A stretch of DNA of 64,000 bases from Mycolicibacterium madagascariense (lineage in GTDB: Bacteria > Actinomycetota > Actinomycetes > Mycobacteriales > Mycobacteriaceae). The translations under genes were made by a program, and so were the position numbers. The notes beneath the pieces were generated by a model. It saw nothing but the letters and a program-made list of their open reading frames with translations, had not been told where the DNA came from and did not search any database. Position 1 is the first letter of the stretch. Every line of letters starts with the position of its first letter. Below, one piece after another: positions 49,777 to 57,281 of this stretch. The stretch spans positions 3,224,001 to 3,288,000 of the forward strand of contig NZ_AP022610.1 of assembly GCF_010729665.1 (NCBI RefSeq). The letters run 5' to 3'.

Positions 49777-51240
49777 GTGTTCGGGCTGCCGCTGAGTCCT
49801 CCGACGGTTCCGCCGCCGACGCCGACGCCCGCGCCACAACTGCCGCCGCCGGACTTCCATCAGTTCAGCAGCGGCGTGTCGCTACTCGGCGGGTGGTTTC
49901 CACTCACCGTGGAGATCGTCACCGTGGTTGCGGTCGTGGCCGTCGTGGGCTGGCGCACCAAGCGGTGGCGCCTGCTCTGGGTGCCGGTCAGCGTGGGGTT
50001 GGCCGTGCTCGGTGCGCTCGGGGCCCGGCTCTACACCGACACTCAGGGGCTGGCGTCCGACCCGGCGCCGGTGACGCTGTGGATCTGGGTCGGCGTCTTC
50101 GTGGGCGCGGTCGCCGTGGCGGTACTGGGCTGGCGAGCCACCGGATGGCGCAGGCGCACCCTGTCGGTACTGGCCATACCCCTGTCGTTCTTCATGGCGC
50201 TGCTGGCCCTGAACCAGTGGGTCGGCTACTACCCGACCCTGCAGGCAGCGTGGGGCGGTTTGACGGCGGGTCCGCTGCCCGGCCAGGTCGACGTCGCCGA
50301 CCTACCCGGCCTGCGGGCCGAAAAGCCAACGACGGGCAAGTTCGTCGAAGTCGAGATCCCGGACACCGCAAGCGGTTTCAAGCACCGCAACGAATACGTG
50401 TGGCTGCCGCCGGCGTGGTTCGCCGGCAACACCCCGCCGCGTCTGCCCGTGGTGATGATGATCGGCGGTGAGTTCAACACCCCGGCGGACTGGATGCGCA
50501 GCGGCAACGTGACGCCCACCATCGACGGCTACGCCAAGGCCCACGGCGGCCAGGCGCCGATCTTCGTCTTCGTCGACTCCGGCGGCAGCTTCAACAACGA
50601 CACCGAATGCGTCAACGGACCCCGCGGCAACGCGGCCGACCACCTCACCAAAGACGTTCGGCCGTACGTGGTCTCGGAGTTCGGGAGCTCGGCCGATCCG
50701 GCCAACTGGGCCGTCGTGGGATGGTCCATGGGCGGCACCTGCGCGGTGGATCTCACCGTCACCCACCCCGAGCTGTTCCACGTCTTCGAGGACATCGCCG
50801 GTGACCACGGGCCGATCTCGGGGACCAAGCAGCAGACCATCGACCGTCTCTTCGGTGGCGACGCCGCACAGTGGGCCGCCTACGATCCGATGACGGTGAT
50901 GGCCAAGCACGGCCCCTACGTCGGCGTCTCGGGATGGTTCGAGGACACCCCGCCGGTCTCCGACGAGCAGATGAAGAAGCTGCTGCCCTCCGGCGGCTTC
51001 CACCCCCCGCCCCAGCCGGCGAACGCGCTGGGATTCGGCGGCCACGACGAGTGGAAGAACGGCGCCGAGGACCAGGTCGGCGCGGCGCAGGACCTGTGCA
51101 ACGCGGGCCTCAAGGTCGGCATCTCCTGCACGGTCCACACCGTCGCCACGTTCCACACGTGGCAGTTCGCCGCATATGCGTTCTCCGAGGCGCTGCCGTG
51201 GGTGGCCGGGCAGATCACCGCTCCCGCCGCGCCGCAGTGA
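49777..51240 (+). CDS. Membrane-anchored alpha/beta hydrolase (putative esterase, Ag85-like fold)
   Basis: 487 aa. About four membrane helices in residues 35-155 are followed by an exported esterase domain. The nucleophile Ser is in VVGWSMGGTCAVDL; a late His in TVATFHTWQFA fits the triad. VVMMIGGEFNTPADW is the oxyanion strand. The fold class contains the mycolyltransferases, and this membrane-fused type is common in mycobacteria with unknown substrates. A Pro-rich N-terminus of 27 residues precedes helix 1. GTG 49777 is the only sensible start. Confidence 0.88.
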   Translation: MFGLPLSPPTVPPPTPTPAPQLPPPDFHQFSSGVSLLGGWFPLTVEIVTVVAVVAVVGWRTKRWRLLWVPVSVGLAVLGALGARLYTDTQGLASDPAPVTLWIWVGVFVGAVAVAVLGWRATGWRRRTLSVLAIPLSFFMALLALNQWVGYYPTLQAAWGGLTAGPLPGQVDVADLPGLRAEKPTTGKFVEVEIPDTASGFKHRNEYVWLPPAWFAGNTPPRLPVVMMIGGEFNTPADWMRSGNVTPTIDGYAKAHGGQAPIFVFVDSGGSFNNDTECVNGPRGNAADHLTKDVRPYVVSEFGSSADPANWAVVGWSMGGTCAVDLTVTHPELFHVFEDIAGDHGPISGTKQQTIDRLFGGDAAQWAAYDPMTVMAKHGPYVGVSGWFEDTPPVSDEQMKKLLPSGGFHPPPQPANALGFGGHDEWKNGAEDQVGAAQDLCNAGLKVGISCTVHTVATFHTWQFAAYAFSEALPWVAGQITAPAAPQ

Positions 51241-51262
51241 CGGGCGCGGCGGAGCCGGCTCG

Positions 51263-52273
51263 TCACCCGGGCCGACCCGACCGCAGCAGCCGCTGCAGCA
51301 CGTCGGTGAGGGTGATCACCCCGACGACGTCGCCGTCGCGGGTGACGGTGCACAGATGGCTGCGCCGTTCCCGCATCGTCGCCAACGCCTCGTAGACCGG
51401 AATCGACGCGTCGAGGGACGGCGCGGGCCGTGCCAGATCGGCGGCCGTGCTGCCTGGCGCGGCGGTCAGGCTGTCCCGCACGTGCACGACCCCGTGGACG
51501 CCGCCGCCGTCGCGCACCAGCAGTCGGAGGTGACCGGTGCGCTTGCCCGCCTCGCGAATCTCGCCGCAGGTGGCCGCCCCGGGCACGCTGCTCGGCCGCG
51601 CGTCGGGCCGCACGACGTCCGCCACGGTCAGCGCCTCGAGTTCCAGTGCGCTGGCGAGGTGTCCGCGGTAGCGCTCCTCGAGGGTGCCGACGGTGGCGGA
51701 GTGCTCGACCAGCGCCCGTAGGGCCTGCGGATTCTGGCCCGTGCCCACCTGGTCGACGGGCGTGACGCCCACCCTGCGCAGGCACCAGTTGGCCCACCGG
51801 TTGAGCTGGCCGACGACCGGTCGCGCGAGGAACATGAAGGCGCGCATGGGAATTGCGAGTATCGTCGCCGATCTCTCGGGGTGCGCGATCGCCCAGGACT
51901 TGGGGGCCATCTCGCCGACGACCAGGTGGACGAAGGTGACGACGAGCAGCGCCAGCACGAAACCCGCGACGTCGGCCAGCCACGGTGGCGCGCCCCACCC
52001 GGTGAAGGCCGGGGTGAGCCAGTGGTGGACGGCCGGCTTCGTCACCGCGCCGAGGGCCAGGGTGCAGACGGTGATGCCGAGCTGCGAACCCGCCAGCAGG
52101 ACCGACAGTTCCGACGCGCTGCGCAACGCCGCTCTGGCCGAACGGCTGTGCGGCGCAGCGTCTTCCAGCCGTGACCGACGGGCGGCGATCAGCGCGAACT
52201 CGACGGCGACGAAGAACGCGCTGGCCGCGATCAATCCGATGGTCACGGCGAGCACGACCCACGGGCTACTCAT
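51263..52273 (-). CDS. CorC/HlyC-like DUF21-CBS membrane protein, Rv1841c type
   Basis: 336 aa. DUF21 domain with about four helices (VVLAVTIGLIAASAFFVAVE, LLAGSQLGITVCTLALGAVT) followed by a CBS pair at about 205-325 (HLRLLVRDGGGVHGVVHVRD, SHLCTVTRDGDVVGVITLTD). It lacks the C-terminal CorC/HlyC transporter-associated domain that its partner has. Such proteins are linked to Mg2+ or Co2+ transport. The start overlaps the upstream partner stop by 8 nt. In Mtb the pair sits near glcB. Confidence 0.9.
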   Translation of the reverse strand: MSSPWVVLAVTIGLIAASAFFVAVEFALIAARRSRLEDAAPHSRSARAALRSASELSVLLAGSQLGITVCTLALGAVTKPAVHHWLTPAFTGWGAPPWLADVAGFVLALLVVTFVHLVVGEMAPKSWAIAHPERSATILAIPMRAFMFLARPVVGQLNRWANWCLRRVGVTPVDQVGTGQNPQALRALVEHSATVGTLEERYRGHLASALELEALTVADVVRPDARPSSVPGAATCGEIREAGKRTGHLRLLVRDGGGVHGVVHVRDSLTAAPGSTAADLARPAPSLDASIPVYEALATMRERRSHLCTVTRDGDVVGVITLTDVLQRLLRSGRPG

Positions 52274-53636
52274 CGTCGGCCTTCGCGTCCGCCGGGGTGC
52301 GCAGCCGCACCAGCACCGACGCGGGGACGTAGTGTTCCACCGACGTGACCTCGGCGAGCAGGGTGCGATCGACGGCGGTCGTTCCGTGGACCAGGTCGGC
52401 GGCGGCGCGCTGCAGCGGGACGGCGACGCGATCGCCGACGGCGGGCAGGGTGCCGAACGTCGCGATCACCAGCCCCGCCAACGTCTCGTAGTCACCCTCG
52501 GGCAGGTCCAGGCCCAGGGTTCGCGCAACCTCGTCGAGGTGCACGTCGCCGCGGATCGACCAGCCGTCTCCGAGCGGAGTGATGCCGCCGCCGTCGAGCT
52601 CGGCGTCGTGCTCGTCGGCGATCTCACCGACGAGTTCCTCGGCCATGTCCTCGACGGTCAGGATGCCGGCGAAGCCGCCGTATTCGTCGATGACGAGCGC
52701 CATCTCCTGCCCCGCATCCGTCAGCGCCTCCAGGACGCCGGGCAGCGGTTGCGTGGTCGCCACGATCACGGCGGGCCGGCAGAGCGCGCCGGCGGTGACG
52801 GTGGGCGCGGCCCCGAGCAGGTCGTGCAGGTGCACCACGCCCACCACGTCGTCGGGCGACGTTCCGGTGACCGGGTAGCGGGTGTGGCCGACCGCCATCT
52901 TCGCCAGCACCTCTGCCGCGGGCTCGGCGGCCGTCACCGCGTCGACTCGCGCGCGGGGAATCATGGCGTGTTCGGCTGTGCGCGTGGGGAAGTCGAGCAC
53001 CCGGTCGAGCAGCGTCGACAATTCGGGCGGCAATTCGCCGGTGTCACGGGATTCGGCGACGATGTGCTCGAGGTCGCGGGCGGTGGCCGAGTGCTCGACG
53101 TCGTGGACCGGCTCGATCCGCAGGGCGCGCAGCAGGAGGTTCGAGGCCGCGTCGAACAGCGCGATGAGCCAGCCGAACAGCGTCAGGTAGATCGTGGTGG
53201 ACCTCGACAGCGACGTGGCGAGCAGTTCGGGCCTGGCGATCGCCAGGTTCTTGGGCACCAACTCCCCCGCGACCATCTGCACGACGGTGGAGAACAGGAC
53301 GGCGACGACCGCACCGACGGCGACGCCGACCGCGGGCGCCATGCCGACGCCGCCGAGCACCTCCCCGAGGCCGTCGCCGATCAACGGTTCGGCGACGTAG
53401 CCGACGAGCAGACCGGTCACCGTGATGCCCAGTTGCGCGCCCGACAGCATGAACGAGGTGCGGCGGGTGATCGTCAGCGCGCGTGCCGCGGCGGCGTCAC
53501 CGGCCTCGGCGCGGGCCGTCAGCCGCGATCGGTCCACGGCCATGTAGGCGAATTCCTGGGCGACGAAGTACCCCGTGAGGGCCGTGATCGCGACCACGAC
53601 GACGACCCCGAGGGCGATGCTCAGCGCCGTAGCCAC
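52266..53636 (-). CDS. CorC/HlyC-like DUF21-CBS membrane protein, Rv1842c type
   Basis: 456 aa. DUF21 helices in residues 1-200 (LMLSGAQ-type segment SFMLSGAQLGITVTGLLVGY), two CBS motifs at about 210-335 (HTRYPVTGTSPDDVVGVVHL, EMALVIDEYGGFAGILTVED) and the CorC_HlyC domain at the end (LGDGWSIRGDVHLDEVARTL). This is full length for the family and the first gene of the pair. The asymmetric partner without the last domain suggests a heteromeric complex. Confidence 0.92.
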   Translation of the reverse strand: MATALSIALGVVVVVAITALTGYFVAQEFAYMAVDRSRLTARAEAGDAAAARALTITRRTSFMLSGAQLGITVTGLLVGYVAEPLIGDGLGEVLGGVGMAPAVGVAVGAVVAVLFSTVVQMVAGELVPKNLAIARPELLATSLSRSTTIYLTLFGWLIALFDAASNLLLRALRIEPVHDVEHSATARDLEHIVAESRDTGELPPELSTLLDRVLDFPTRTAEHAMIPRARVDAVTAAEPAAEVLAKMAVGHTRYPVTGTSPDDVVGVVHLHDLLGAAPTVTAGALCRPAVIVATTQPLPGVLEALTDAGQEMALVIDEYGGFAGILTVEDMAEELVGEIADEHDAELDGGGITPLGDGWSIRGDVHLDEVARTLGLDLPEGDYETLAGLVIATFGTLPAVGDRVAVPLQRAAADLVHGTTAVDRTLLAEVTSVEHYVPASVLVRLRTPADAKADDE

Positions 53637-53906
53637 GGCGGGCCTTCGAACGTGCCTGTGTCATGCGTGAATGGGGGCGTTCGGTGGTGGCGCCGGGCGC
53701 GTCTCATCGCTCTTTCTGGTCGTCGGGGATGGGGTACTCACCCAGTACGACGAATGGGTCGGCCCAGAAAGTTCCCAGGCTCGCCGTTGCCCGTCGACGT
53801 CGGAGTAAATTAGATTGATTACCTATGCATTTGGGTAAACACTTGTTCGTGCTGCGCCGACCCGGCGGCCGACGTGCTTCCGCGGTCGGACAGAAAGGAG
53901 GAGGGC
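53637..53906. other. Intergenic region upstream of the ANTAR gene
   Basis: 270 nt. Two divergent promoters are expected here. The AT-rich stretch 53808-53838 contains TAGATTGATTACC and an imperfect dyad TTACC...GGTAA (53819-53838). A 5-bp dyad GTACT-caccc-AGTAC is near 53742. No gene is apparent. Confidence 0.5.
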
Positions 53907-54266
53907 ATGTCCGAGTGCCCGGACCGCAGGGCTCCGGCCGAGAACACCAGACGACCGCAGCGAGGTCGCGACATCTTCGGCACCGAACGCGAGCTCACCG
54001 ACTTCCTCGCCCACCGCACGATCATCGACCAGGCCAAGGGCATGCTGATGCTCGTCTACGACGTCGACGCTCGCAAGGCCTTCGAGGTCCTGCGGCGGAG
54101 GTCGCAGGAGACCAACGTCAAGCTGTGGCAGCTCGCGCAGCAACTCCTCGACGACGTGCCGCGCGCCACCCGGGCGGAGACGCCGGCGCTGCGCGCGATC
54201 TGCGACCACCTGCTGCTGACCGCCCACGAGCGGGTCCGGCCGTCCCAAAGCCCTTCTGAGGACTGA
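53907..54266 (+). CDS. ANTAR-domain RNA-binding protein
   Basis: 119 aa. ANTAR domain in residues about 30-90 (AHRTIIDQAKGMLMLVYDVD, ARKAFEVLRRRSQETNVKLW). The family binds paired hexaloop hairpins to stop transcription termination. No sensor (PAS, GAF or receiver) domain is fused, so the signal must come from a partner. AAGGAGG lies 7 nt before ATG 53907; an in-frame ATG at 53874 has no such site. No obvious target hairpin pair was seen in the flanking 300 nt. Confidence 0.85.
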   Translation: MSECPDRRAPAENTRRPQRGRDIFGTERELTDFLAHRTIIDQAKGMLMLVYDVDARKAFEVLRRRSQETNVKLWQLAQQLLDDVPRATRAETPALRAICDHLLLTAHERVRPSQSPSED

Positions 54267-54304
54267 GCATTGAGCCGACCCCGGGGCGCTCCCCCGCGCC
54301 GCAC

Positions 54305-54330
54305 GTTTCACCCGGTGGTCAGCGGGGCAA
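54305..54330 (+). promoter_or_regulatory. Candidate SigF-type promoter
   Basis: GTTT at 54305, 16 nt, then GGGCAA at 54325 approximates the mycobacterial SigF pattern GTTT-N15-17-GGGTA. It is 118 nt upstream of the acyltransferase. The -10 part deviates by one base, so it is weakly supported. Confidence 0.3.
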
Positions 54331-54447
54331 CCTCAGGCACCGCCGTGTCCGGCGGGCAGTCGACGGGGACGGGGTCATGGTGAGCAGCACCGGCAATGAC
54401 GGGCAGCGGGCGAGAGCGGCCGCGCACGATCGAAGGAGCCGGTCGCG

Positions 54448-55296
54448 ATGACGGTGCGATCGACCGCGGACGACCTCTTCAACTGGGCGCGCGAACAGGT
54501 GGCGTCACGCGTGCCGCGCGCCGATCTCGATCAGCGCGACCCCGACTACATCCGCGACATGCTGCCCGGCACATGGCTGCTCGCGTCGCTGTACTTCCGT
54601 GCCGACGTGCGCGGCATGCACCGGATACCCGCCGACAAGCCAGTTCTGTTGGTGGGCAACCACAGTGGCGGCAACGTGCCGCCCGACACGGCGATCTTCA
54701 CCCTGGCCTTCTGTTCCTACTTCGGCGTCGAGCGGCCCTTCTACCAGCTGGCCCACAACCTCGTGGTCACCGCTCCGGGGCTGAGTTGGCTGCGCAAGTT
54801 CGGCACGGTCGCGGCCAACTCGGAGAACGCCCGCATGGCGCTGCAGGCCGGCCGGGCGAGCGCGCTGCTCGTCTATCCCGGTGGCGACTACGAGGTGTTC
54901 CGGCCGTCGTGGGAGCGCAACGTCGTCGACTTCGGCGGCCGCATGGGGTACGTGCAGCTGGCCCGCGAAGCCGGTGTGCCGATCGTCCCGATCGCCAGCG
55001 TCGGCGGTCAGGAGACCGCACTGTTCCTCGATCGCGGCCAGTGGCTCGCCAAGCTGCTGCGCGTCGACAAGCTGCTCCGCCTCAAGAGCGTGCCCATCTC
55101 CCTGGCGCTGCCGTGGGGCGTCAACGTCAGCGACCTGGCATTGCACTTCCCCCTGCCGGCGAAGATCACCATCGAGGTGCAGGACCCGATCGACGTCGAC
55201 GGCGACGACGAGACGGTCAACGCCGCCGTCCTGGCGAGCCTGCAATCCGCCGTCGACCGTCTCGCGGCCGAGCGCAAGTTTCCGGTGATCGGCTGA
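54448..55296 (+). CDS. Lysophospholipid acyltransferase-like protein
   Basis: 282 aa, PlsC-superfamily. The acceptor/catalytic His is in VLLVGNHSGGNVPPD, an HX7D variant rather than HX4D, as in the TMEM68-like branch. VYPGGDYEVFRPSW is the second block and GVPIVPIASVGGQET the fourth. It probably acylates a glycerolipid at the inner membrane face; the substrate is unknown. GAAGGAG lies 8 nt before the ATG. It overlaps the SRPBCC gene by one base (TGATG). Confidence 0.88.
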   Translation: MTVRSTADDLFNWAREQVASRVPRADLDQRDPDYIRDMLPGTWLLASLYFRADVRGMHRIPADKPVLLVGNHSGGNVPPDTAIFTLAFCSYFGVERPFYQLAHNLVVTAPGLSWLRKFGTVAANSENARMALQAGRASALLVYPGGDYEVFRPSWERNVVDFGGRMGYVQLAREAGVPIVPIASVGGQETALFLDRGQWLAKLLRVDKLLRLKSVPISLALPWGVNVSDLALHFPLPAKITIEVQDPIDVDGDDETVNAAVLASLQSAVDRLAAERKFPVIG

Positions 55297-55730
55297 TGCG
55301 GGTCGAACGCGAGCTGATCGTGAAGGCCGATCGCCACGCCGTGTGGGACGTCGTCAGCGACCCCAGCCGCTACCCCGAGTTCATGCGCAACCTGGAACGC
55401 TGGGACACCGTCACCGACGGCCCCGCCGACATCGGCTCCCGCTACACGGTCCACTGGAGGATCGGTGCCGCCCCGGTCGGCGGCGTCATCGAACTCGTCG
55501 AGTACGACGACGCCCGCGATCTGGCGTGGCTGGCCATCACCGGCGTCAGCCAGCGCGGCCGCTTCCGGCTGCGCGACGCCGGCGCGGGCAGCACCAAGGT
55601 CACCTTCCGGCTGACCTACCAGTCACCGGGCGGCGTCCTCGGACTGCTCGCCGATCGCATCGCCGCGGGACAGGTCGGCCGCACGCTGGCCGCCAGCCTC
55701 GCCGACCTGCGGGCACTCGTCGAGTCCTGA
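55296..55730 (+). CDS. SRPBCC-family lipid-binding/cyclase-like protein
   Basis: 144 aa, START-like helix-grip fold (VERELIVKADRHAVWDVVSD, PSRYPEFMRNLERWDTV; RFRLRDAGAGSTKVTFRLTY; a long C-terminal helix). It offers a hydrophobic cavity. Coupling to the acyltransferase suggests that it binds that enzyme's lipid substrate or product. No catalytic residue is apparent. Confidence 0.9.
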   Translation: MRVERELIVKADRHAVWDVVSDPSRYPEFMRNLERWDTVTDGPADIGSRYTVHWRIGAAPVGGVIELVEYDDARDLAWLAITGVSQRGRFRLRDAGAGSTKVTFRLTYQSPGGVLGLLADRIAAGQVGRTLAASLADLRALVES

Positions 55731-55737
55731 GTTTGGT

Positions 55738-55977
55738 TCAGGCGGCCGCCGGCAGAAACTGGCCGTCGAGGAACCCGGCGTAGTTCGGCAGCTCGGTGGA
55801 GGGGTCCACCGAACCCTGGCTCTTGGCGCCGATCGCCGATTGCGTTGCGAGATAAAGACTGCGCTGGCTGTAGGTACCGCAGGTCAATTCGACCGCGTCG
55901 GCACCGTGCGCGTGGATGACCTGCGCCCGATAGGCCCCGCACGCCTCAGTACCGGTGATCGCTCCGCCAACGGTCCA
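55738..55977 (-). pseudogene. C-terminal fragment of a lost exported or enzyme gene
   Basis: A 79-codon open frame with gene-like composition but no plausible start, bounded upstream by TGA at 55978-55980. It reads ACGAYRAQVIHAHGADAVEL, TCGTYSQRSLYLATQS, then STELPNYAGFLDGQFLPAAA before the stop. Two cysteines and the SELPNYAGF-like end look like the tail of a real protein. Its first 30 codons overlap the 3' end of the LLM oxidoreductase gene, suggesting that the LLM/MerR cassette replaced the front of an older gene. The parent family is not recognised. Confidence 0.6.
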
Positions 55978-56770
55978 TCAATTCCGTCATCGGCGCAGAC
56001 GTCTGCGCGCTGGGCCCAAAGTGGATCGTCACCTCGTCGGCACCTGCCCGCTCGTACCCGTGCAACAGGTCGAGCAGCTCAGCGACGGGCTCGTCACCAT
56101 CGCGTCGGGAAAGCATGATGCCGGCCGATACCCGGCGCGGCTGCGTCAAACGATCCAATTCCTCGCGCCGGGAACGGAATTCCTCCGGCGGGATGCCGAA
56201 CGCCTGCCAGCGGTCGGCGACGCGAGCCACCCGGCGTAGCGCGGGTCCCGTCATACCTCCGACCATCACGGCGATCGGGGCGGTGGGCCGAGGCTCGAAC
56301 ACGCCGGCGCCCGATCCGAAGAACCGGCTGGCGCTAGTTGATTCACCGCGGTGCCACGCATTGATGAGGTCGATCATCTCGTCAGTGCGTGCACCCCGCT
56401 CGGCGAAGGGGACGCCGAGGGCGTCGAACTCGCGCTCTTCCCAGCCGACCCCGAGGCCGAACACGATTCGCCCGGGCGCTAGGCGCTCCAGTGTCGCAAG
56501 CTGTTTGGCCAGCAGCACCGGCTCCCGCAGCGGCGCGATGATGACCGTCGTTCCCAGTACGACCCGGGTCGTCACCGCGGCCACGTAAGACAGCAGGATC
56601 AAGGGCTCGTAGACGCCGCCGTACACCTCACCGTAGGGCTCCGGCGGGAGCAGGTGGTCGGGCAACCACACCCCCGCGTAGCCCAATCGATCCGCCACAC
56701 GCGCCTGCTCCACGATGAGCTCGGGGCCGATGACGTTCTCGTCGTTGGACAACGCCACACTCAGCTTCAT
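55946..56770 (-). CDS. LLM-class F420-dependent oxidoreductase
   Basis: 274 aa, luciferase-like TIM barrel. Features include DRLGYAGVWLPDHLL, TTVIIAPLREPVLLAKQLATL, RIVFGLGVGWEEREFDALGV and TAPIAVMVGGMTGPALRRVA. The family uses F420 to oxidise alcohols or reduce substrates; the substrate is unknown. ATG 56770 has GGAG 7 nt upstream; ATG 56782 is possible. It is divergent from a MerR gene whose start lies within a palindrome 30-45 nt away, so it is probably its target. Confidence 0.9.
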   Translation of the reverse strand: MKLSVALSNDENVIGPELIVEQARVADRLGYAGVWLPDHLLPPEPYGEVYGGVYEPLILLSYVAAVTTRVVLGTTVIIAPLREPVLLAKQLATLERLAPGRIVFGLGVGWEEREFDALGVPFAERGARTDEMIDLINAWHRGESTSASRFFGSGAGVFEPRPTAPIAVMVGGMTGPALRRVARVADRWQAFGIPPEEFRSRREELDRLTQPRRVSAGIMLSRRDGDEPVAELLDLLHGYERAGADEVTIHFGPSAQTSAPMTELMDRWRSDHRY

Positions 56771-56800
56771 GCCGGTCTCCATGGCTCGAATGCTAAAGTC

Positions 56801-56814
56801 TGACATCAATGTCA
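56801..56814. promoter_or_regulatory. MerR operator palindrome TGACAT-CA-ATGTCA
   Basis: A perfect 6-bp dyad. On the minus strand it overlaps a TTGACA -35-like hexamer (56815-56810) for the LLM gene. On the plus strand it contains the MerR ATG (56809). This compact arrangement implies leaderless MerR mRNA and simultaneous control of both promoters. Confidence 0.6.
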
Positions 56815-57201
56815 AGGTCAACCCCAGGCCCGTCGCTCTCGATCGGCGAGTTGTCGAAACGATCGGGCGCCTCGGCCCGAATGTTGCGTTACTACGAGCA
56901 GCAGGGGCTGCTACGACCGGTCCGTGCCGACAACGGTTATCGCCGGTACTTCCCGGACAGCGTGACGACCGTGGCCCAGATCCGCGGACTGCTCGACGCC
57001 GGCCTGCCGACCGACACCATCCGTCAGATCCTGCCCTGCGCGTCCGGTCACGAACCCACCATCGAACCCTGTCCCGAGATCCTGAGTGCCCTTGCGCGCG
57101 AGATGAATCGACTCGACGACCGCATCGAACACCTACAGACCAGCCGTATTGCGCTCGACCGTTATCTCAGCAGACTGCGCGGGGCGCTGACCACGGACTG
57201 A
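56809..57201 (+). CDS. MerR-family regulator
   Basis: 130 aa. Typical MerR N-terminus (SIGELSKRSGASARMLRYYE, QQGLLRPVRADNGYRRYFPD), a dimerisation helix and two cysteines in ILPCASGHEPTIEPCPEIL that could be redox or ligand sensing. The ATG sits in the palindrome; a downstream start is unlikely because the helix-turn-helix begins at residue 10. It is divergent from the LLM oxidoreductase. Confidence 0.9.
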   Translation: MSRSTPGPSLSIGELSKRSGASARMLRYYEQQGLLRPVRADNGYRRYFPDSVTTVAQIRGLLDAGLPTDTIRQILPCASGHEPTIEPCPEILSALAREMNRLDDRIEHLQTSRIALDRYLSRLRGALTTD

Positions 57202-57281
57202 AATAGCCTATGCACGGCCACGTCTGAACGGCGCGAGGTCGAACGCGCACCGCGAGTGGCCATCCGGGCCTAAACGCAGAC

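Noticed and set aside
51684..53813. A 709-codon plus-strand frame
   Set aside because: Antisense to the two CBS membrane proteins and of typical shadow composition.
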